From positions 62,001-126,000 of the forward strand of contig NW_019775950.1 in the NCBI RefSeq assembly GCF_001039355.2: DNA of 64,000 bases, given 5' to 3'. Below are positions 13,158 through 26,700 of the stretch, piece after piece (the stretch's first letter is position 1; every line of letters begins with the position of its first letter). The notes beneath the pieces were generated by a model. The model saw only the letters and a list, made by a program, of their open reading frames with translations, did no database searches and was not told the origin of the DNA. This DNA comes from Lingula anatina. Its lineage: Eukaryota > Brachiopoda > Lingulata > Lingulida > Lingulidae. The translations under genes and the position numbers were made by a program.

Positions 13158-16100
13158 GCTTTAAACTCATCTCGTATTGATGTATGGCACATTACCGCTG
13201 CACTCCCCATAGCATAAATGTTCAAATGAGAGCTGGCTGAATTGACCGTTACATGAGAGTTACATAGGACAGAAAAAAAGCAGGAAATTTCTTTTTATAT
13301 GTCGCATTTAAGGAATTATAAGACGATACTCTGATAATTCCATATAATTAAGTTATGCTATTTGAAAATATATGATAGCATTTGGTCAGGTTTAGTGGCA
13401 AAGATTAGGCATTACATGTAACTTTAAATGTATTACATTTAATTTCAAGAGCATGAACTTGGTGCAGTTAAGAACATATTTTCACAGGTACTACAGCTGC
13501 AGTGCCAACAGGAGAGAGCTCCTCTCAGCCTTTGCCAACAGGTCCATGTGCCGATAAGAAAGCCAGGTCAAGGTCACCTGAAGTGGAAGTGAATGAAGGC
13601 TTGTCATATGAACAACCAGCAGACATACCTGCACATGAAGGTCTAAAGGTAAAAAAAAAAAAAAAAACATTTGTTATTTTTTTTCTTGTAATATCAGCAA
13701 AGACACCTGTCATCACATTTTTTTAGTTTAGAAAATTATAGGGATAATAACTCTTTGTTTTGGCCAAAAAATGAATTTTCCTGAATGGTTAATGAATCCA
13801 TTTTTAGATTCAAAGTTAGTCCCTGTATTTTTTCTAAAAAGTTTGGTTTTTTGTTTAAATCTCTTAAGAGATTATAACAGAGTATAGCCGTCAGTGGAGG
13901 TCACGTGGTCTGAAGACCAGCTCAGATATCAGAATAATAGCTATAACTGCCATTTTTGTGGCAAAACAGAATATATTATATTTCTGTGAGTTATTCACAA
14001 TGCTTTTATTGTGAAATATAAATCTCTTACGAAGAGTTATTATCCCTTTAAGTTTCTAGGTGATTCATGGGACATTTTTGGAAATTACTTTATTGTCTGA
14101 AAAAAATGCATGAATAAAGATTAGTTGCCCTAAGTATGACACAATTACCCTTTACATATGTTTTTTACAGAAGAGAAGGCAGCTATCAGAAGTAAGAGGA
14201 CAGAGGGAGTACATACCACAGTTCAGGTCTGGTGCCTATGCCCTTCTTGTAACATTATACAGGAATATGCAGGTATTGATGATTGAAAATAGGTTATTAT
14301 AATCTACATGGAGATGCTTGAATTATTTAGTAAAAAACTTTATGGAAAGGGAATTTTGTTTTACTTCAAATGTGGTGATAGTCTATGTTGATTTAAAAAA
14401 AGGGAGGGTTCTTTTCTAATTAAATCAGAACAATCAAATTATTTAAATAGAAGTTAATTTTGGGCTATTTTATTAATTTTTACCCTTGTAAAGGGCTGGG
14501 GATGGACTATGTAAGGCCCATATTTGTAAATTGCTGCATTATTTTCTTAGTCTTCATGTTTAAACTGATGTAGGCTGTCTGTTCATATGTCAGCTTCAGC
14601 TGGGTTGTTATGTGTGAATATCAGTTGTTTTTTCATAAGTGCAGTATTGAGGCAGTTCAACATTTTTTTAGCATCTCCTTCACTTTTAATCCCAACTATG
14701 TCATTTTGTTTGAGAAGATTGCTAGATATATTTTAAAACTGATAAAAGTGTTGTTTCTAGGGTAATATATTTTTGATTATTTTGTAGCAAGTTAACAGTA
14801 GAGGCTACATGACTAAGTTGGAACTAATCAGAGAAGCACAGCCTTTAGCAGACAAATCCTTCACAATTGTAAGATTATAATTACTATTTTATCAATAAAA
14901 TATATAAATAGATAGATAAATAAGTTAATTTTTCAATTAGACTTGCTCCATGTCATTTTCATATGAACTCTGATTACGTAATGTTCCTAGATTGTGTAAT
15001 GTTATTGGACATTACTTCAACCTTGCACAGCCTATAAATTAAATCAGCATAAAAGTAACCTCTGACACTCTGTATATGCAGATACGGCAGAATTTTATTA
15101 AATGTTTACCCTCTGCACGCCATCGTTCTGTAGTCCAAGGTTGTGGTGTAGTTGTTTTTATATCTTCACATCTTTATCCATTATTTGTAATAACTGAAAC
15201 TATTAACAAATATATGACAGTTGTTTTTTATTTTCTATTATGATAATTTTTTTCAGTAAAGAGTTACATAATTTAGGTTATAGATATGTACAGTGAATGA
15301 ATATTTTTGCAGCCAGATCCTGGTGGTAGGTATACTTCATGGTCAAGTATGGGAACCCTAATCAACAAGCTTTTAGTCGTGAAAGAGAGCAGTCCTGCCA
15401 AGTAAGCCACATGCACAATATCTAGCTACCATGTCTTCTCTTTGGTGAAAATACATTTAAGATCTTGCACACTTCAGGCATATTCAGAACCAATTGATCT
15501 AACTAGTCTGCGGATCAAATATGGAGCCACTCACTTTAAAGCTTGACGAGATTTTATTGCTCTGCCCCTGCTGAGACGGCGCACTAGTTAGTTCACAGTT
15601 CAACTGGTTCTGAAAGTGCCCTTAGTATCGTTTTCTGCATTTTGATTTTAGACTTGATTATGGAGGATTCAATTTTTTTAGAAAGGTTCAAGAACACAGA
15701 TGTTTGTATAAATGAATTAATAAATCAAGTACGTGTAACAGATATTTTTTACTGGTTGTTTCATGTGGAAGAATCACTCTGTACATATAACTGTGTGAGT
15801 GGAATGTTCAAAACAAATAGTTTTGACTTAAAATGCCTGACTTCTCTAGCCTTTCTTTCTTTCATGCAGGTACAGACTGACAGAAGCTGGGTGTGAACTT
15901 GCACATAGATTATTACATGTGGAGCCCACATTAGATTCTGGGGCACAGGACAACACCTCAGCATCATCTGACAAGATCCACAGTGAGACAGGTCAGAGTG
16001 CAGGAAATACTACGGGTAAGTATGTGTCACTGTCAGAGGGAAACAATGTCATATGAAGTTGATTAATTGGGTGATGTATCACAGGATGTGAGTATCATTT

Positions 16101-19100
16101 ATTTTTAGAAAATATATCTTAAGCTGCTATGCCTGTGAAACCAGTAGATTTTTCATAATGTGTGAATTAGGTGATCTGACATTGCTGTTTGATTTTTCAA
16201 AAGAACTTTTGCTTTGATTTAATGTTTTTTACTGAAATGGAACTGTTACCTGATGGTTTAGAAAAAAATTGACAAAATGAAGGTCTTGATATTGCTGATG
16301 TAAATGCAGTAGGGGGATATGTCCAGTCTAGTTGAAATTGTTATTTAGACCATTAAATCCTGATAATAGAAAACTGGTGGTTGGAATGGCCAGCATGATG
16401 AAAGGTTTCTGGCACAGACTGATTTAATGTTTCTTCTTTGCCTAATTTTTCCTTTTGAAGCTGTCTTAAAAATATTATTTTCAGAGAAATTTTCTCTGTT
16501 TTTTCCTGTTGCATCAAAATGCAAGGAATTCTTTTTTCACAATATTAAACTTTATACCACATATTATCAAGGCTCCCCTATTCAGAATGCTGCATCAGAG
16601 AAGATCTTGCCAGTAACAGAGGACTCTTATGAAGGAGATTCCAATATTAGGTATTTTTCACAGAATATGAAGATACTTGTTGTCTGCATTTCTATGGACT
16701 GATCACCGAGGTCATGTCTTCACTCTGTTATTGTGTACAATGAGGCTTGGAGATTTTTCTTACTTTGGTATGAAATCAGATATTTATTTCTCTCAACATT
16801 TTTTATGGACAGACACTATGGGGTGACCTAAACACAAAGTCTGCTTTGTTACATGTATATGAATTTTTAAATTATTGAAAATAATTCAGGGGCACTGAGA
16901 ACTTTTTGGTGTAGTATATTTGTAGTGTACATGTAAATCCAAGATGGTGGAGTGAGTTGAGTAGGAGGTCAACTCAATAAAAGAAATGACTTCACATGAC
17001 TTCCCCTTGACCAATCAGTAAGCATCAAAATTTCTGATCATGTAACATTGTGTAATGAAATATATCTATAGCTGTATATTTTTGGCTATTTCATTTAAGT
17101 AATGCACAAATAATGATTAATACGTGCTGTTTATTGTGCTTGCTGTTTCAAATATTTTAAAAGGTTTTTTTTTTTCTTTTTTTAGAGCCCCACAATTCCA
17201 GTTTTGGTATGTGACCCAGGAAAATGAACTAGTGAAGTACAAAGATCAAGCAGCTGTTTTGATAGATGGTAATTTGATGATTCTTCCTGTAGCTTGAAGT
17301 TAAATTGCAGATTAATGGTTTTCTTTATCAGTTACTTTAAACAGCTCTGTATATTTAAACATTTACAATTTTGTTAATAAGTCATTTTAGTGATAGATCA
17401 TGGGACATAACATAAAACCCAGCTTGTAGAACTTTTATGGGTTTTCTTTATTTACAGATTCCATTGGTATAGGGTTCCTGGTAAAAGCCAAGTATTCTTC
17501 ACTTCTTGCCTCAGGGTTAAGGTATCAACTGGATGACTCCAGGTATACTTACTAATGTATCCCTTTTTAACCAAAAACTATGCCATAACTGGTAATTCTT
17601 CATTTTCAAATCCTGCCTTTATAAAAACATATATAGTTTATCATTGAAAAGTTATTGACCTATTTACAAGTTTGTTGCCTTTGTTTTAACTTGTAAAGGA
17701 AGTAAGAGGATTTTAAAAAAATTCCCATCTGGCTCTTTATACACCATCTTATTAACCATTGTGTTTTCACATCTTAAACTTAAGGGTTTTATTATTTTCA
17801 TCGCTTTTTTATCACTTTTAACAGCTCTATCATTTAATTAAATTATTTAAATTTCTCATATATATTTTGTACATATTTATATAGTAGCTGAATAAATATT
17901 TTAGGAAAAGATGGAAAAAAATATTCACTTTGCCTTTCTTTGTTCCAGGTCATCCGAGTTTGGGGAGAGATATGCCTATATCCACAATGATGATGCTTCT
18001 GACTTGTGCTCTCCACCTCCCAGTACTATTAACTTGAAATCACTGACCCAGCAGAAAGGGTTTTATGAGAAATCTCAAAGTAAACAATTATCACAAACAG
18101 TTCAAGGACCAGAAGTCAAAATCAAAAACACGGAAGATATTCCAGTTGTGTCACAGGTGTTTGTTGCCAGTTTCCCAGCAACTGCATCAAGATCTACAAA
18201 AGATATTGAAAGGACAGCAGTGACTTTCAGCAGGAGTACAAATAATTTTGAATCTCAAATCAGTGGTGCTAAAATTGAAAAGTATGTTCTTCCGACTTTA
18301 AGAGAAACTACCAGTTCACTGTCTCAGGATTCTACTACATCAGGGGAGTCCATGAAAAGCCTCCCAGTAGCACAATTTACCATGGATGCTGGAACATTTG
18401 ACATTGTGCTTTGTGTCGACAATCAAGAACATTACGGGTAAAGATGATTCAAGTTTCTCATACATCAGATATAATGTACAGCTCTGATAATTCTATCTAT
18501 TTTACAAAGAAAAATAACATTTGCTGTCAGAGAGAGAGGGATTACCACATTTTATCTGATGGTACAAATAAAGTTCATTTCAGATCAAAGCACTCTTGTG
18601 TTGACATAAATTTTGTTAGAACTTAGAAAAATACTGCTTTTAGATAAATTTTTCACTTGTAGGAGTGGCAAAAAAGGTGATCTGTTGCCTGAACTGCTGA
18701 AGAATGGGGTGGATTGCAATGTACGCAAGTTACAAGTGGGAGACTTCCTGTGGATTGCAAAGGAAAAAGTGAAACATACCCCTGGTGAGAAAAAAAAAAA
18801 GATATTTCTGTTTTGATGCTATGGCAGTATGTCAATCTTTTTTTTTTTTATATAATCTTGTCCTTGGTTTTATAGTAGAAGTCTAGGGATGGACAGTCAG
18901 TTTTGAAATGTAAATTCCTTCTATAATACTCTTCCTATTTCAGGACTGCTCCAGATGCCAAAAACCAGAGAATTAGTTCTCGACTACATTATAGAGAGAA
19001 AAAGGATGGATGACCTGGCTGGCAGTATTATTGATGGCAGATTTAAAGAACAAAAGGTATTTGTGTTTATCCATATCTATATATCATATACTGATCACAA

Positions 19101-22059
19101 ATCAGAGAAGATAACAGCATGATAGTCTCTTTAAGTTGTCAATTTGTATCTGGTTTGACTTTATTTTGGATGTAGGAATGAACTGTTTGCATTAAGAAAT
19201 AGTGTTGAATTTGTAAAGATTGTTGGTTTTTTTTTTCAGTTCCGCCTCAAAAATTGTGGCCTTAGGAAACCCATTTACTTGGTGGAGGATTATGGATCTA
19301 CTCAGCATTTCAGTGTAAAGGAAGATACGTTAAACCAAGCAATAGTCAATACACAGGTAGAAATCATTATCAGTTGGTTATAATTCTATTTCGTATAAAA
19401 ATATCGGTCAGTCTTAAATGAGATATGCTTGCGCATGCGTACTCAGTTAGCTCGTGACATGCGGCTGGGTAGTCAGCCTGAAAATAGATGCGANAAATTA
19501 TTTAACATCACTTCACACCTTTTATTGTGGAATGGAAACTCTGTATAGCAAGACAAACATTATTCCTTTTTATCCATTGATGAAATTCAGTGAAACTTTT
19601 GTGCTTTAAAATCTTCCTTCTTAAAGTTCCTTCTTAAAGTTTTTCTTGACATCACATTTATATGTCTAGCTTTATTGATTGTGTCATTGAATTGCCTCTG
19701 AATCGGATTTTGATGTCAACACAGGCATGTTGAAGCTTCAATTTTTTTTTTTTTGTCAAAAAATTAACCACTCAGGGTTACATTGATGAGAAATGGTGAA
19801 GAGTTTATATTGGCTTATTAACCTAGAATAAAAAAATAGCTTATGGAGGGAATAATGTAAATTCTGCAGTATGGATGAGAATCGCAAAACTCCTATTGGT
19901 TTATGGGAGAAGAATTGAAAATTCAGTAAATACCTTTATTAGCTTTGTAGTTATATCTTAGTCACAGTTCATTTTTTCAATGGCTTTAAATTATAAGCAA
20001 AAAACTCACAAGTCAATAAATTGATGGCTGATACACAGTGAAAAACACTGGAAAACTTCAGGATTTTAGATGTGAACAAAATGAACAGAAACATAAGATG
20101 GACATTTACACAGTTATTCTAAGGCAATGGGAGGGAGCTGAGATAACCCACTAACCAAGGGAACACATCCAGAGTACTACCACTTGACATACAAGTACTG
20201 CGATCAAGATGGTATGTCAGCCATCAAAATATTTTTAACTCATATTTAAAGGCTATTGAAAAAATGAAAAATGACTATGACCAAAAAATTGTCTTTAAGG
20301 AGTATTTTAATCTTGCCAGCTATTTGGTTCTTTACCTTCAATTTCATTAACAGGTTATAGATGGTTTCTATGTGAAGAGGACTAAGGACTTGAAGGAATC
20401 AGTAGCGTACCTAACTATCATGACAAGATATTTACAGAGCATTTACAAGGTATGGAGTATATGTCAAATGCTGGTCAGTATTTTTAATTTTAGGGCTTAT
20501 GGTGAATACTCTAACATTCAGAATTTCGTCTAAGAACATGAGGGTTTTTTTTAGATGCTTATTTTGTATCTGGAGGATGGGAGCTGTGGGGTAACACTCA
20601 GTGACATAAGTGAATAGTAAGACTTAAGTTAAAGTTTCTTGATTTTTTAAAAAATTTTACCTCCTGTCCATGTAAAAGTACTATATTTAGAGATCTTTGC
20701 ATAAATATGCTGCAGTGGTTATGAAAAATTAATCCTTGTCTTTCACATTTCCAGAATAAATGTCTACATGCCTGCAGTAAGAATGAGCTGGATGAGAATG
20801 GTGGTGAAAGTGTAATAGACAGTTCTGTACAGATGCTCATGACATATGAGGAGTTCAGCCAGTATTCTATTAAATCAAAGGTGTTGTATGTCTTCAAACA
20901 ACTTTATACAAATCAGTTCAATACACATCAAATTATAGTTTTGGGGATCAGCTTTTTTTTTAAAAAGGGCAGTGTCTTTTTTTTTCATCTTGATTTCTCA
21001 CCATTTCTGTGCTACAAGTGGTATTAATCCAACAAACTCTGGTTGGCTAGAATCAGAGGGACGACTGCTGCTCACGACGTCTTGCAGTCCCCTTCTTTAA
21101 TTTGAGTGGAAGAGGTTCGTAAGGAGGGCTCGTCTTTGTAGCATTTTTCTTTTTTATTTACCACTCTCATCACAGGCCAATTTCACTTTAGATCATGTCC
21201 TCTGTATATATCAACACATTTTTGGTAGGCTTCATTTCTGCACATTTTGGTAAGACCCGCTTAAAGTTTTCTTGTAAATATCGTAGAATGGCTGATTTTG
21301 TTGCATGTGTTTAGTTGAGGAGGTGACTCTTTGAATTTTTCAGTTGGTATTTAATGAGATCCTGTCAATGCATGATTATCAACATACAAATGTTTGACTT
21401 AATAGGTATATATATATATTTTTCAATGCTGAAGGCTTTGACAGTGAAAGAGGTGTTTGGCAAGATGCTAATGCAGCTCCATGGTATGTCTGGAGAGAAA
21501 GCACTTTCCATTACAGATCATTTTCCAACATTGTCACAGTAAGTTGTTATGTAAACGGGCCCATTTTGCTTTTATCCTCTCTCTCCCTGTCTCTACCCCC
21601 CCCTCCTCCCCTTTCTAGCTCTTTTTCTCTCTCTAAGATGTAGGGACATGTGACATTCTGTATTTCGTGAAATGCAGTTTGATGATTTACGATATGTCAT
21701 TAATAAATAAGGAATGTTTCTGTTTCTTTTTTTTTTTTTTTCAGTCTGGTACAAAAATATGAGTCCTGTGCTTCAGAAAAAGAGAAGGAAACACTCCTTG
21801 CAAAACTGAAATTTGGTAGTATGAACAGGTTAGGTTTCAAGGCATATGAAAGCTTGTTGAAATTATAATTGAAATTTTAACACATTTTTCAGTTAAGCTA
21901 TGCATGTAAGATTGGAACTTGCTAGATCAGTAATACAGATTTTATTAATGATATTGATGTATACTAATGGTAATTTTTTTCTTTTCAAATAGGAATCTTG
22001 GTGCAGCCCTCAGCAAGACAGTGTATCAACTATATAACACGTCTGCGCCATTACAATAA
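11658..22059 (+). CDS. MUS81: MUS81 structure-specific endonuclease catalytic subunit, complete
   Basis: Catalytic subunit of the MUS81-EME1/EME2 heterodimer, which cuts stalled forks, 3' flaps and nicked Holliday junctions in the nucleus. Twenty exons: 11658-11792, 12370-12442, 12781-12837, 13488-13648, 14171-14272, 14788-14868, 15313-15401, 15870-16015, 16572-16650, 17186-17268, 17458-17542, 17949-18437, 18663-18784, 18944-19056, 19240-19356, 20354-20449, 20755-20880, 21435-21538, 21745-21828, 21993-22059. All phases agree; 802 residues. The N-terminal helical module carries [16 protein letters not shown] winged-helix region follows (about 143-260). The ERCC4 nuclease starts at VLCVD (D521), with VGDF at 552-555 and the signature ERKRMDD at 585-591, so the active site is complete. 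A C-terminal helix-hairpin-helix includes GMSGEK (735-740). Human MUS81 is 551 residues. The excess is a polar linker of about 250 residues (exons 8-12) between winged helix and nuclease. DPP3 is head-to-head upstream. Confidence 0.96.
12166..12332. mobile_element. hAT-like MITE in MUS81 intron 1
   Basis: Non-autonomous element of about 167 bp with perfect terminal inverted repeats AGGGGCGGAT / ATCCGCCCCT, preceded by C to give the CAGGGGCGGA end common in hAT transposons. A short direct repeat ATGCCT flanks it. A palindromic motif around GGAAGAC occurs several times inside. It encodes no protein. Confidence 0.8.
12553..12730. mobile_element. Second copy of the hAT-like MITE, in MUS81 intron 2
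   Basis: Shares the internal GCCGTCTTCTGGGTCTTCC block and the 3' end ATCCGCCCCTG-type terminus (here GATCCGCCCCTG) with the copy at 12166. Its 5' end (CAGGGGCACCAG) has diverged, so it is probably older or immobile. It ends only about 50 bases before the MUS81 exon 3 acceptor at 12780. Confidence 0.75.
13131..13157. repeat. Poly(A) tract in MUS81 intron 3
   Basis: A run of about 27 A, which may mark the tail of a retrotransposed fragment, although no SINE or LINE body is recognisable upstream. Confidence 0.7.
13737..14052. mobile_element. MITE with GGGATAATAACTC ends, in MUS81 intron 4
   Basis: About 315 bp bounded by inverted repeats: GGGATAATAACTC at the left and GAGTTATTATCCC at the right. 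The interior has a palindrome CTCTTAAGAG and a segment (TCAGATATCAGAATAATAGC) repeated almost exactly near 57765, so this is a dispersed family. No coding capacity. Confidence 0.75.
15480..15615. mobile_element. Small inverted-repeat element in MUS81 intron 7
   Basis: Left end CAGAACCAATTGA... and right end ...TCAACTGGTTCTG are near-perfect inverted repeats, each followed inward by ACTAGT. The core (CTAGTCTGCGGATCAAATATGG) recurs, slightly diverged, near 58979. I interpret it as a MITE; the family is not identified. Confidence 0.65.
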
Positions 22060-22115
22060 ATGGAATTTTTTCAAGCAGTTTCCGAAACAAAAAGTTCTGT
22101 TTGGGAATGACAGTC

Positions 22116-22121
22116 AATAAA
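22116..22121 (+). terminator. MUS81 polyadenylation signal
   Basis: AATAAA 57 bases after the MUS81 TAA stop, in a short 3' untranslated region. Confidence 0.7.
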
Positions 22122-22139
22122 AAATGAAACTGAATTTAC

Positions 22140-23700
22140 ATGAACTGTATATCAGAGGACAAAGAAGAACAATTATCTAAACACTAGAGATAAACAAACA
22201 CCACGTAGGATTAATTTTTTTTCCTAGTATCTGCATGGGAACTAAAAACATGCAACAACTGCATACCTTCTCATATATTTTGTTTCCATTCACATACTCT
22301 GCTCAGTTTTAATTTAAATTATGAGATGATGTTATTCATTTCAGTTTATGTTTCAACACTTCTGTACTCCATATATTTTATGGAAATGTAAACAGGCACA
22401 TGAATTGGTTTTAAAGCAGGTCTATCAGGAAATTGTATAAAAAAATAGCTCTTTCACAGTGTAACACATTCCACATAAACGAGATCTGTTTCATATTCAA
22501 CACCAATCTTACTATCGATCCCTAGAAGGGAAAAAAGCATTTACATCTTGCAATTAGAATGTACAATTTACCTTTCAAGTGGTGGAAGTGGAGTATCATG
22601 TGACTAAGATACAAGCATATACTGAGTAAATGAACAGGAAGGATGGAGAGTGCGAATGTTGCCAGGACTCCCGAGTTACGTTGATACATGTAGGGCACAT
22701 AAATTGGTTTTAAGGCCATGTTCAGATTCTCAAATGGTCTAGATGAACGAGATCAATGCTAGGTGAGTTCTTTACTGTAAGCAAATCAACACTACCCGGT
22801 ACAAGCAAAAGTTTGTATTTGCTCTCATTGTATTAAATGTTCTTTAGCTTACTGCAGGAGTAATGATCACTCTGCACTTTACCAAACTAGATAGTGCAAC
22901 TTGATGCTATCAACAAGCACAATCAAAAAGGCATGACAATAACTCATTATATTGTATGTTTTTTCATTTATTATAATTGAAGATTCCAGTCGAAACACTT
23001 GGGGCCACATGCATGTATAACACTATAAATACAAAGGGAATCACCTTGCAATGAAGGCAAAATAAATGATATTTTTAGCAGTCTAACTGGTTTACTTTTT
23101 ATTACATAAAATCCACAAAACGGTTCCAATATTCTTTCTCAGAACGACACCAGAAAGCAAATTCAATCAAATCAACCAGACGGTAACCACAGACAGGCCT
23201 TCGTGTCAATTTCAACATTTTATGTCAAAGAGCGCTCTTTTCACGCATCGACGTGGACTCGTCTTTTCTTGCATCTATTACCCTATAAACATCGGAGACC
23301 AGTTTTTTTAATGTGTAACAAGATAGGCTCAATCTTAATTATTTAAACTTTATTGAAGAGTGCCTGCAGTGCACCGTATGCCTTTGCATGCTATTTTTAA
23401 AATATTTTTCAATTACTAGACATATAAAACCGCTATGATCAAAGAGTAAATGTGTTTATATTTAAGCGCGTCTTGAATGCTATTACTTGTTACATAAAAC
23501 CGAAGTGGGTTTGTTATGTATACGCTATTCTTTAACGCTACGGCTCCACAACTGAACAAATAGGTGAGTTGAGTTCCTATAGTGACACGATTTAACCATC
23601 ATTTGTAAGGATTGTGACAGCGGGATTTTTAAAATATTGTTGGTTACCCATTTCTCCCTTCTTCCTATTCATTGTAAAGAACCCAAGTGAAACGTCTACA
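22140..23700. other. MUS81 to DNAJC4-like intergenic region
   Basis: No exon is recognisable. It holds MUS81 downstream sequence and the promoter and 5' non-coding exon(s) of the next gene, whose first coding exon begins right after an acceptor at 23714. Two short similar stretches around AATTGGTTTTAA occur near 22405 and 22700. Confidence 0.5.
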
Positions 23701-23716
23701 TGTATTTGTTTCAGCA

Positions 23717-26700
23717 ATGGTCCACGATTCATTGGTCCTGAAATTTCTTCCTTGTCATGGATGCAAGTTGCAACGTAGACTTAGTGTAAGAGGCATCCCA
23801 TTAAAATGGTAAGTATTTAACGGGATTGAAGCAGTCCTATGCCATGAAAAAAGTGTAAACATGCAGATATATAGAGAAAAGTTAGATGCTTTGAACTCGA
23901 TTTGTTGAGTGCCATATGCTGAATGTGTGTTGAGATAGCACATTTGTCTTGAAAATAGGCACTGAAGCAAGTGAAAACGTGGATTATCCCATCCAATTTT
24001 AACTGAACTTGTTATTATGCAACTCTTTATTCTGAATATTTTTAATATTTTTCCAGGTCCTCATATACTTACCATGCTGTTAAATATTTCCACAGCAGCC
24101 AAAGAGCATTAAATCACTACCAGACTTTAGGTGTTAGGAAAACTGCCCCACTCAAGGAAATAAAAGCAGCATATATAAAACTTTGCAAAATAGTAATGTA
24201 TCCAAATGATTATTATATTAGAATTCCTCACTTAAAATGAAAAGTTTTTTTGTTTGTAGGCAAGTTGCTAAACTGATGTTTTTAGGATTATAAAACAAAT
24301 TATATTAATGTAAATGCAATATTTTTTACAATTCAATTGAGGTGCATACTTTCATAGTATTTTGCAAGGACAAACAGCAAAATTCTTTTAGACATTATGT
24401 AGACCAACTTTAAAGTGATTAAACTTTATTTCAAATTGATTATAATTTTTTCTATGATCAGTTGAAATTAGTGATTAATTAGGTATTGGTGAAAGACTCC
24501 GTTCACATGAAAAATCTATTTTCTAAAGATCTATTTTCTATTCGCAGTATCTTGTGATCACTCCGAGTGCAGCCAAGAATTAATTACAGCTTTGGAAGTA
24601 ACTGGCTCGCGCTGCCAGTAATTACGCCGCGGGGTATTCAGGGCACTGACCTTGATCACAAGATACAGCGAATAGAAAATAGATTTTTAGAAAATAGATT
24701 TTTCATGTGAGCAAAGCCAAAGGCTGTCAGAATGAGCCAAACTGATATAAAGTTTACAAGCAAGTTAAAATCACCAGATTTGTTACCCAAATTTCTTATT
24801 ATTTCATGTTTATTTTTTAGTATCATCCAGACAAGAATAAATTTACCAGCGGGAAGTTTTTGGACATTAATGAGGCATATGAAACACTGAAGGATCCAAG
24901 TACACGTCACAAATATGATGTATCTTTGGGAACAGCTATACCTCACTCTGAAAACATTAAAGTCAGGGGGCCAAGGATGAAATATGCTAGAACTCCACCT
25001 ACCACAGCATCTGATAGAAGTAGTATGTATCACAATTGGCCTAATTGGACGAAGGATAAGGTTGGTGGGTAAGTGTATATTGTGTTATTTAATCTCTTCT
25101 GGTATTGTTTTAACTTAGGGAGGGTATCTATGTATTGATATGGCAGAAAGAATTGGAACTAGTAATTTTCTGTTTGCATCCACATGGCTTTGTGTGGCTT
25201 TGTGTGTGCAGGCGCAATCATCACTGGTGCATACAGGAAAGAATAAAGTCAGATCAGCACAGCCTTCTGTTTTAAAAATATTGTCACCCTTCGCCCAAAA
25301 CTCCTCATTTACTGCCTAACATGCATTCTTTTGGGTAATAGATAAGTCTTCAGTGTTCAGTAACTAAATTATTTAACATTTCCACATAATTATGTCATCT
25401 TACGGGTGATGTCATAATTGTAATTTTGGGGTAAAAACTAAAAAATCAGTTTTTCCTTAACTGAGCACACTTGATCACCAGTTCAATGCCAATTTAGTAC
25501 TTCAAAACCCTGCCATCGATTTTTCTTTAAAGTCTTAGTACATTATTGAAAAATAAGATGCAGGAAATATTTTAATATTTTAAAAATTTAGACTCGCCCC
25601 GAGATCCTGTGTGTCACTCCGCTTACAAAAAGCACCATAGTAATAGTGGAAAATCGGAACGGGCAGGCTGGCTGTGCGAGCAAATCTCTCTGGGTGATAA
25701 TAAAGGGTTACAATAAGTGTCAAGTATGTCGGTTAAAAACTTAAATCACAATTTGTGAGCATGGCTTTCATCTGATCATAGACAAAATTACGAAGGGACT
25801 GAAATGCGATATCTTCCTTTGAAGTCATCTGCATTCTGGTAAACATTCACCCATTGTATACATATAGTATACAGCAGTGTTAGTGTCATCTTTATGTAAC
25901 AGGTAAAAAATCCACGCCCTAAAGAAATGTCAGCGAGCCTCAAAAATTGGAGAGGAATTGCATCATTTTAATTCAAGACACGATTGAAAGTTTCATTATT
26001 GCCACATCTCAGACTAATTTCTTACATACAGGGAAAATTTTGACACTAGGAATATTTTTCTATCGAATCCTAGCTAAGAACAAGTATTCTACACTACAGT
26101 TGTACAATTTGAATGCTACTTTTTCGGCAACAAACAAGATTGCCTTCAAAATATTGGGCATTTTGAATTCCTCCGTGAACAAACATATCAAATTCTCACC
26201 TAGCTTTCAAATTGAAACAACAAACTGCACTTATACTTAATCTCTATAAGTTTATTGTCTCATCTACCTGAAGGATTGCCCCACGATATGCACTTTACCT
26301 GTTTGGGAGGTCACATGATCTGACCGCAGATGGTCTCACAAAGAGCTCACACTAAGCCGATTATCCTTTGATCTGGCTCTGCGACACCAGTCCCTTCTTT
26401 ATTATGTCCAAGATCTGATAAAGCATCATCTTACTTTTCATCTGTTTTTTTTCTTCTGTTTTTATAGTGATGCCGATGATTTTCCCCCCCTTACCGCCTA
26501 TGAGGCATATGGGCCAGTTGCTAAGGTTGTACTAATCGTTTTGCTGACTCTATTTATCACCAAAGAAGTTCGCAGGTAAGTATGAGCTTTGAAGGGTAGG
26601 CTGCAAATCCCCTTAATGAACTAAAATCTAGTCTGTGAATGTTAAAGTGACAAAGTGTAGGATTTTCGACTTTCTTGAAAAGGACAAAGTGTAAATCCAC

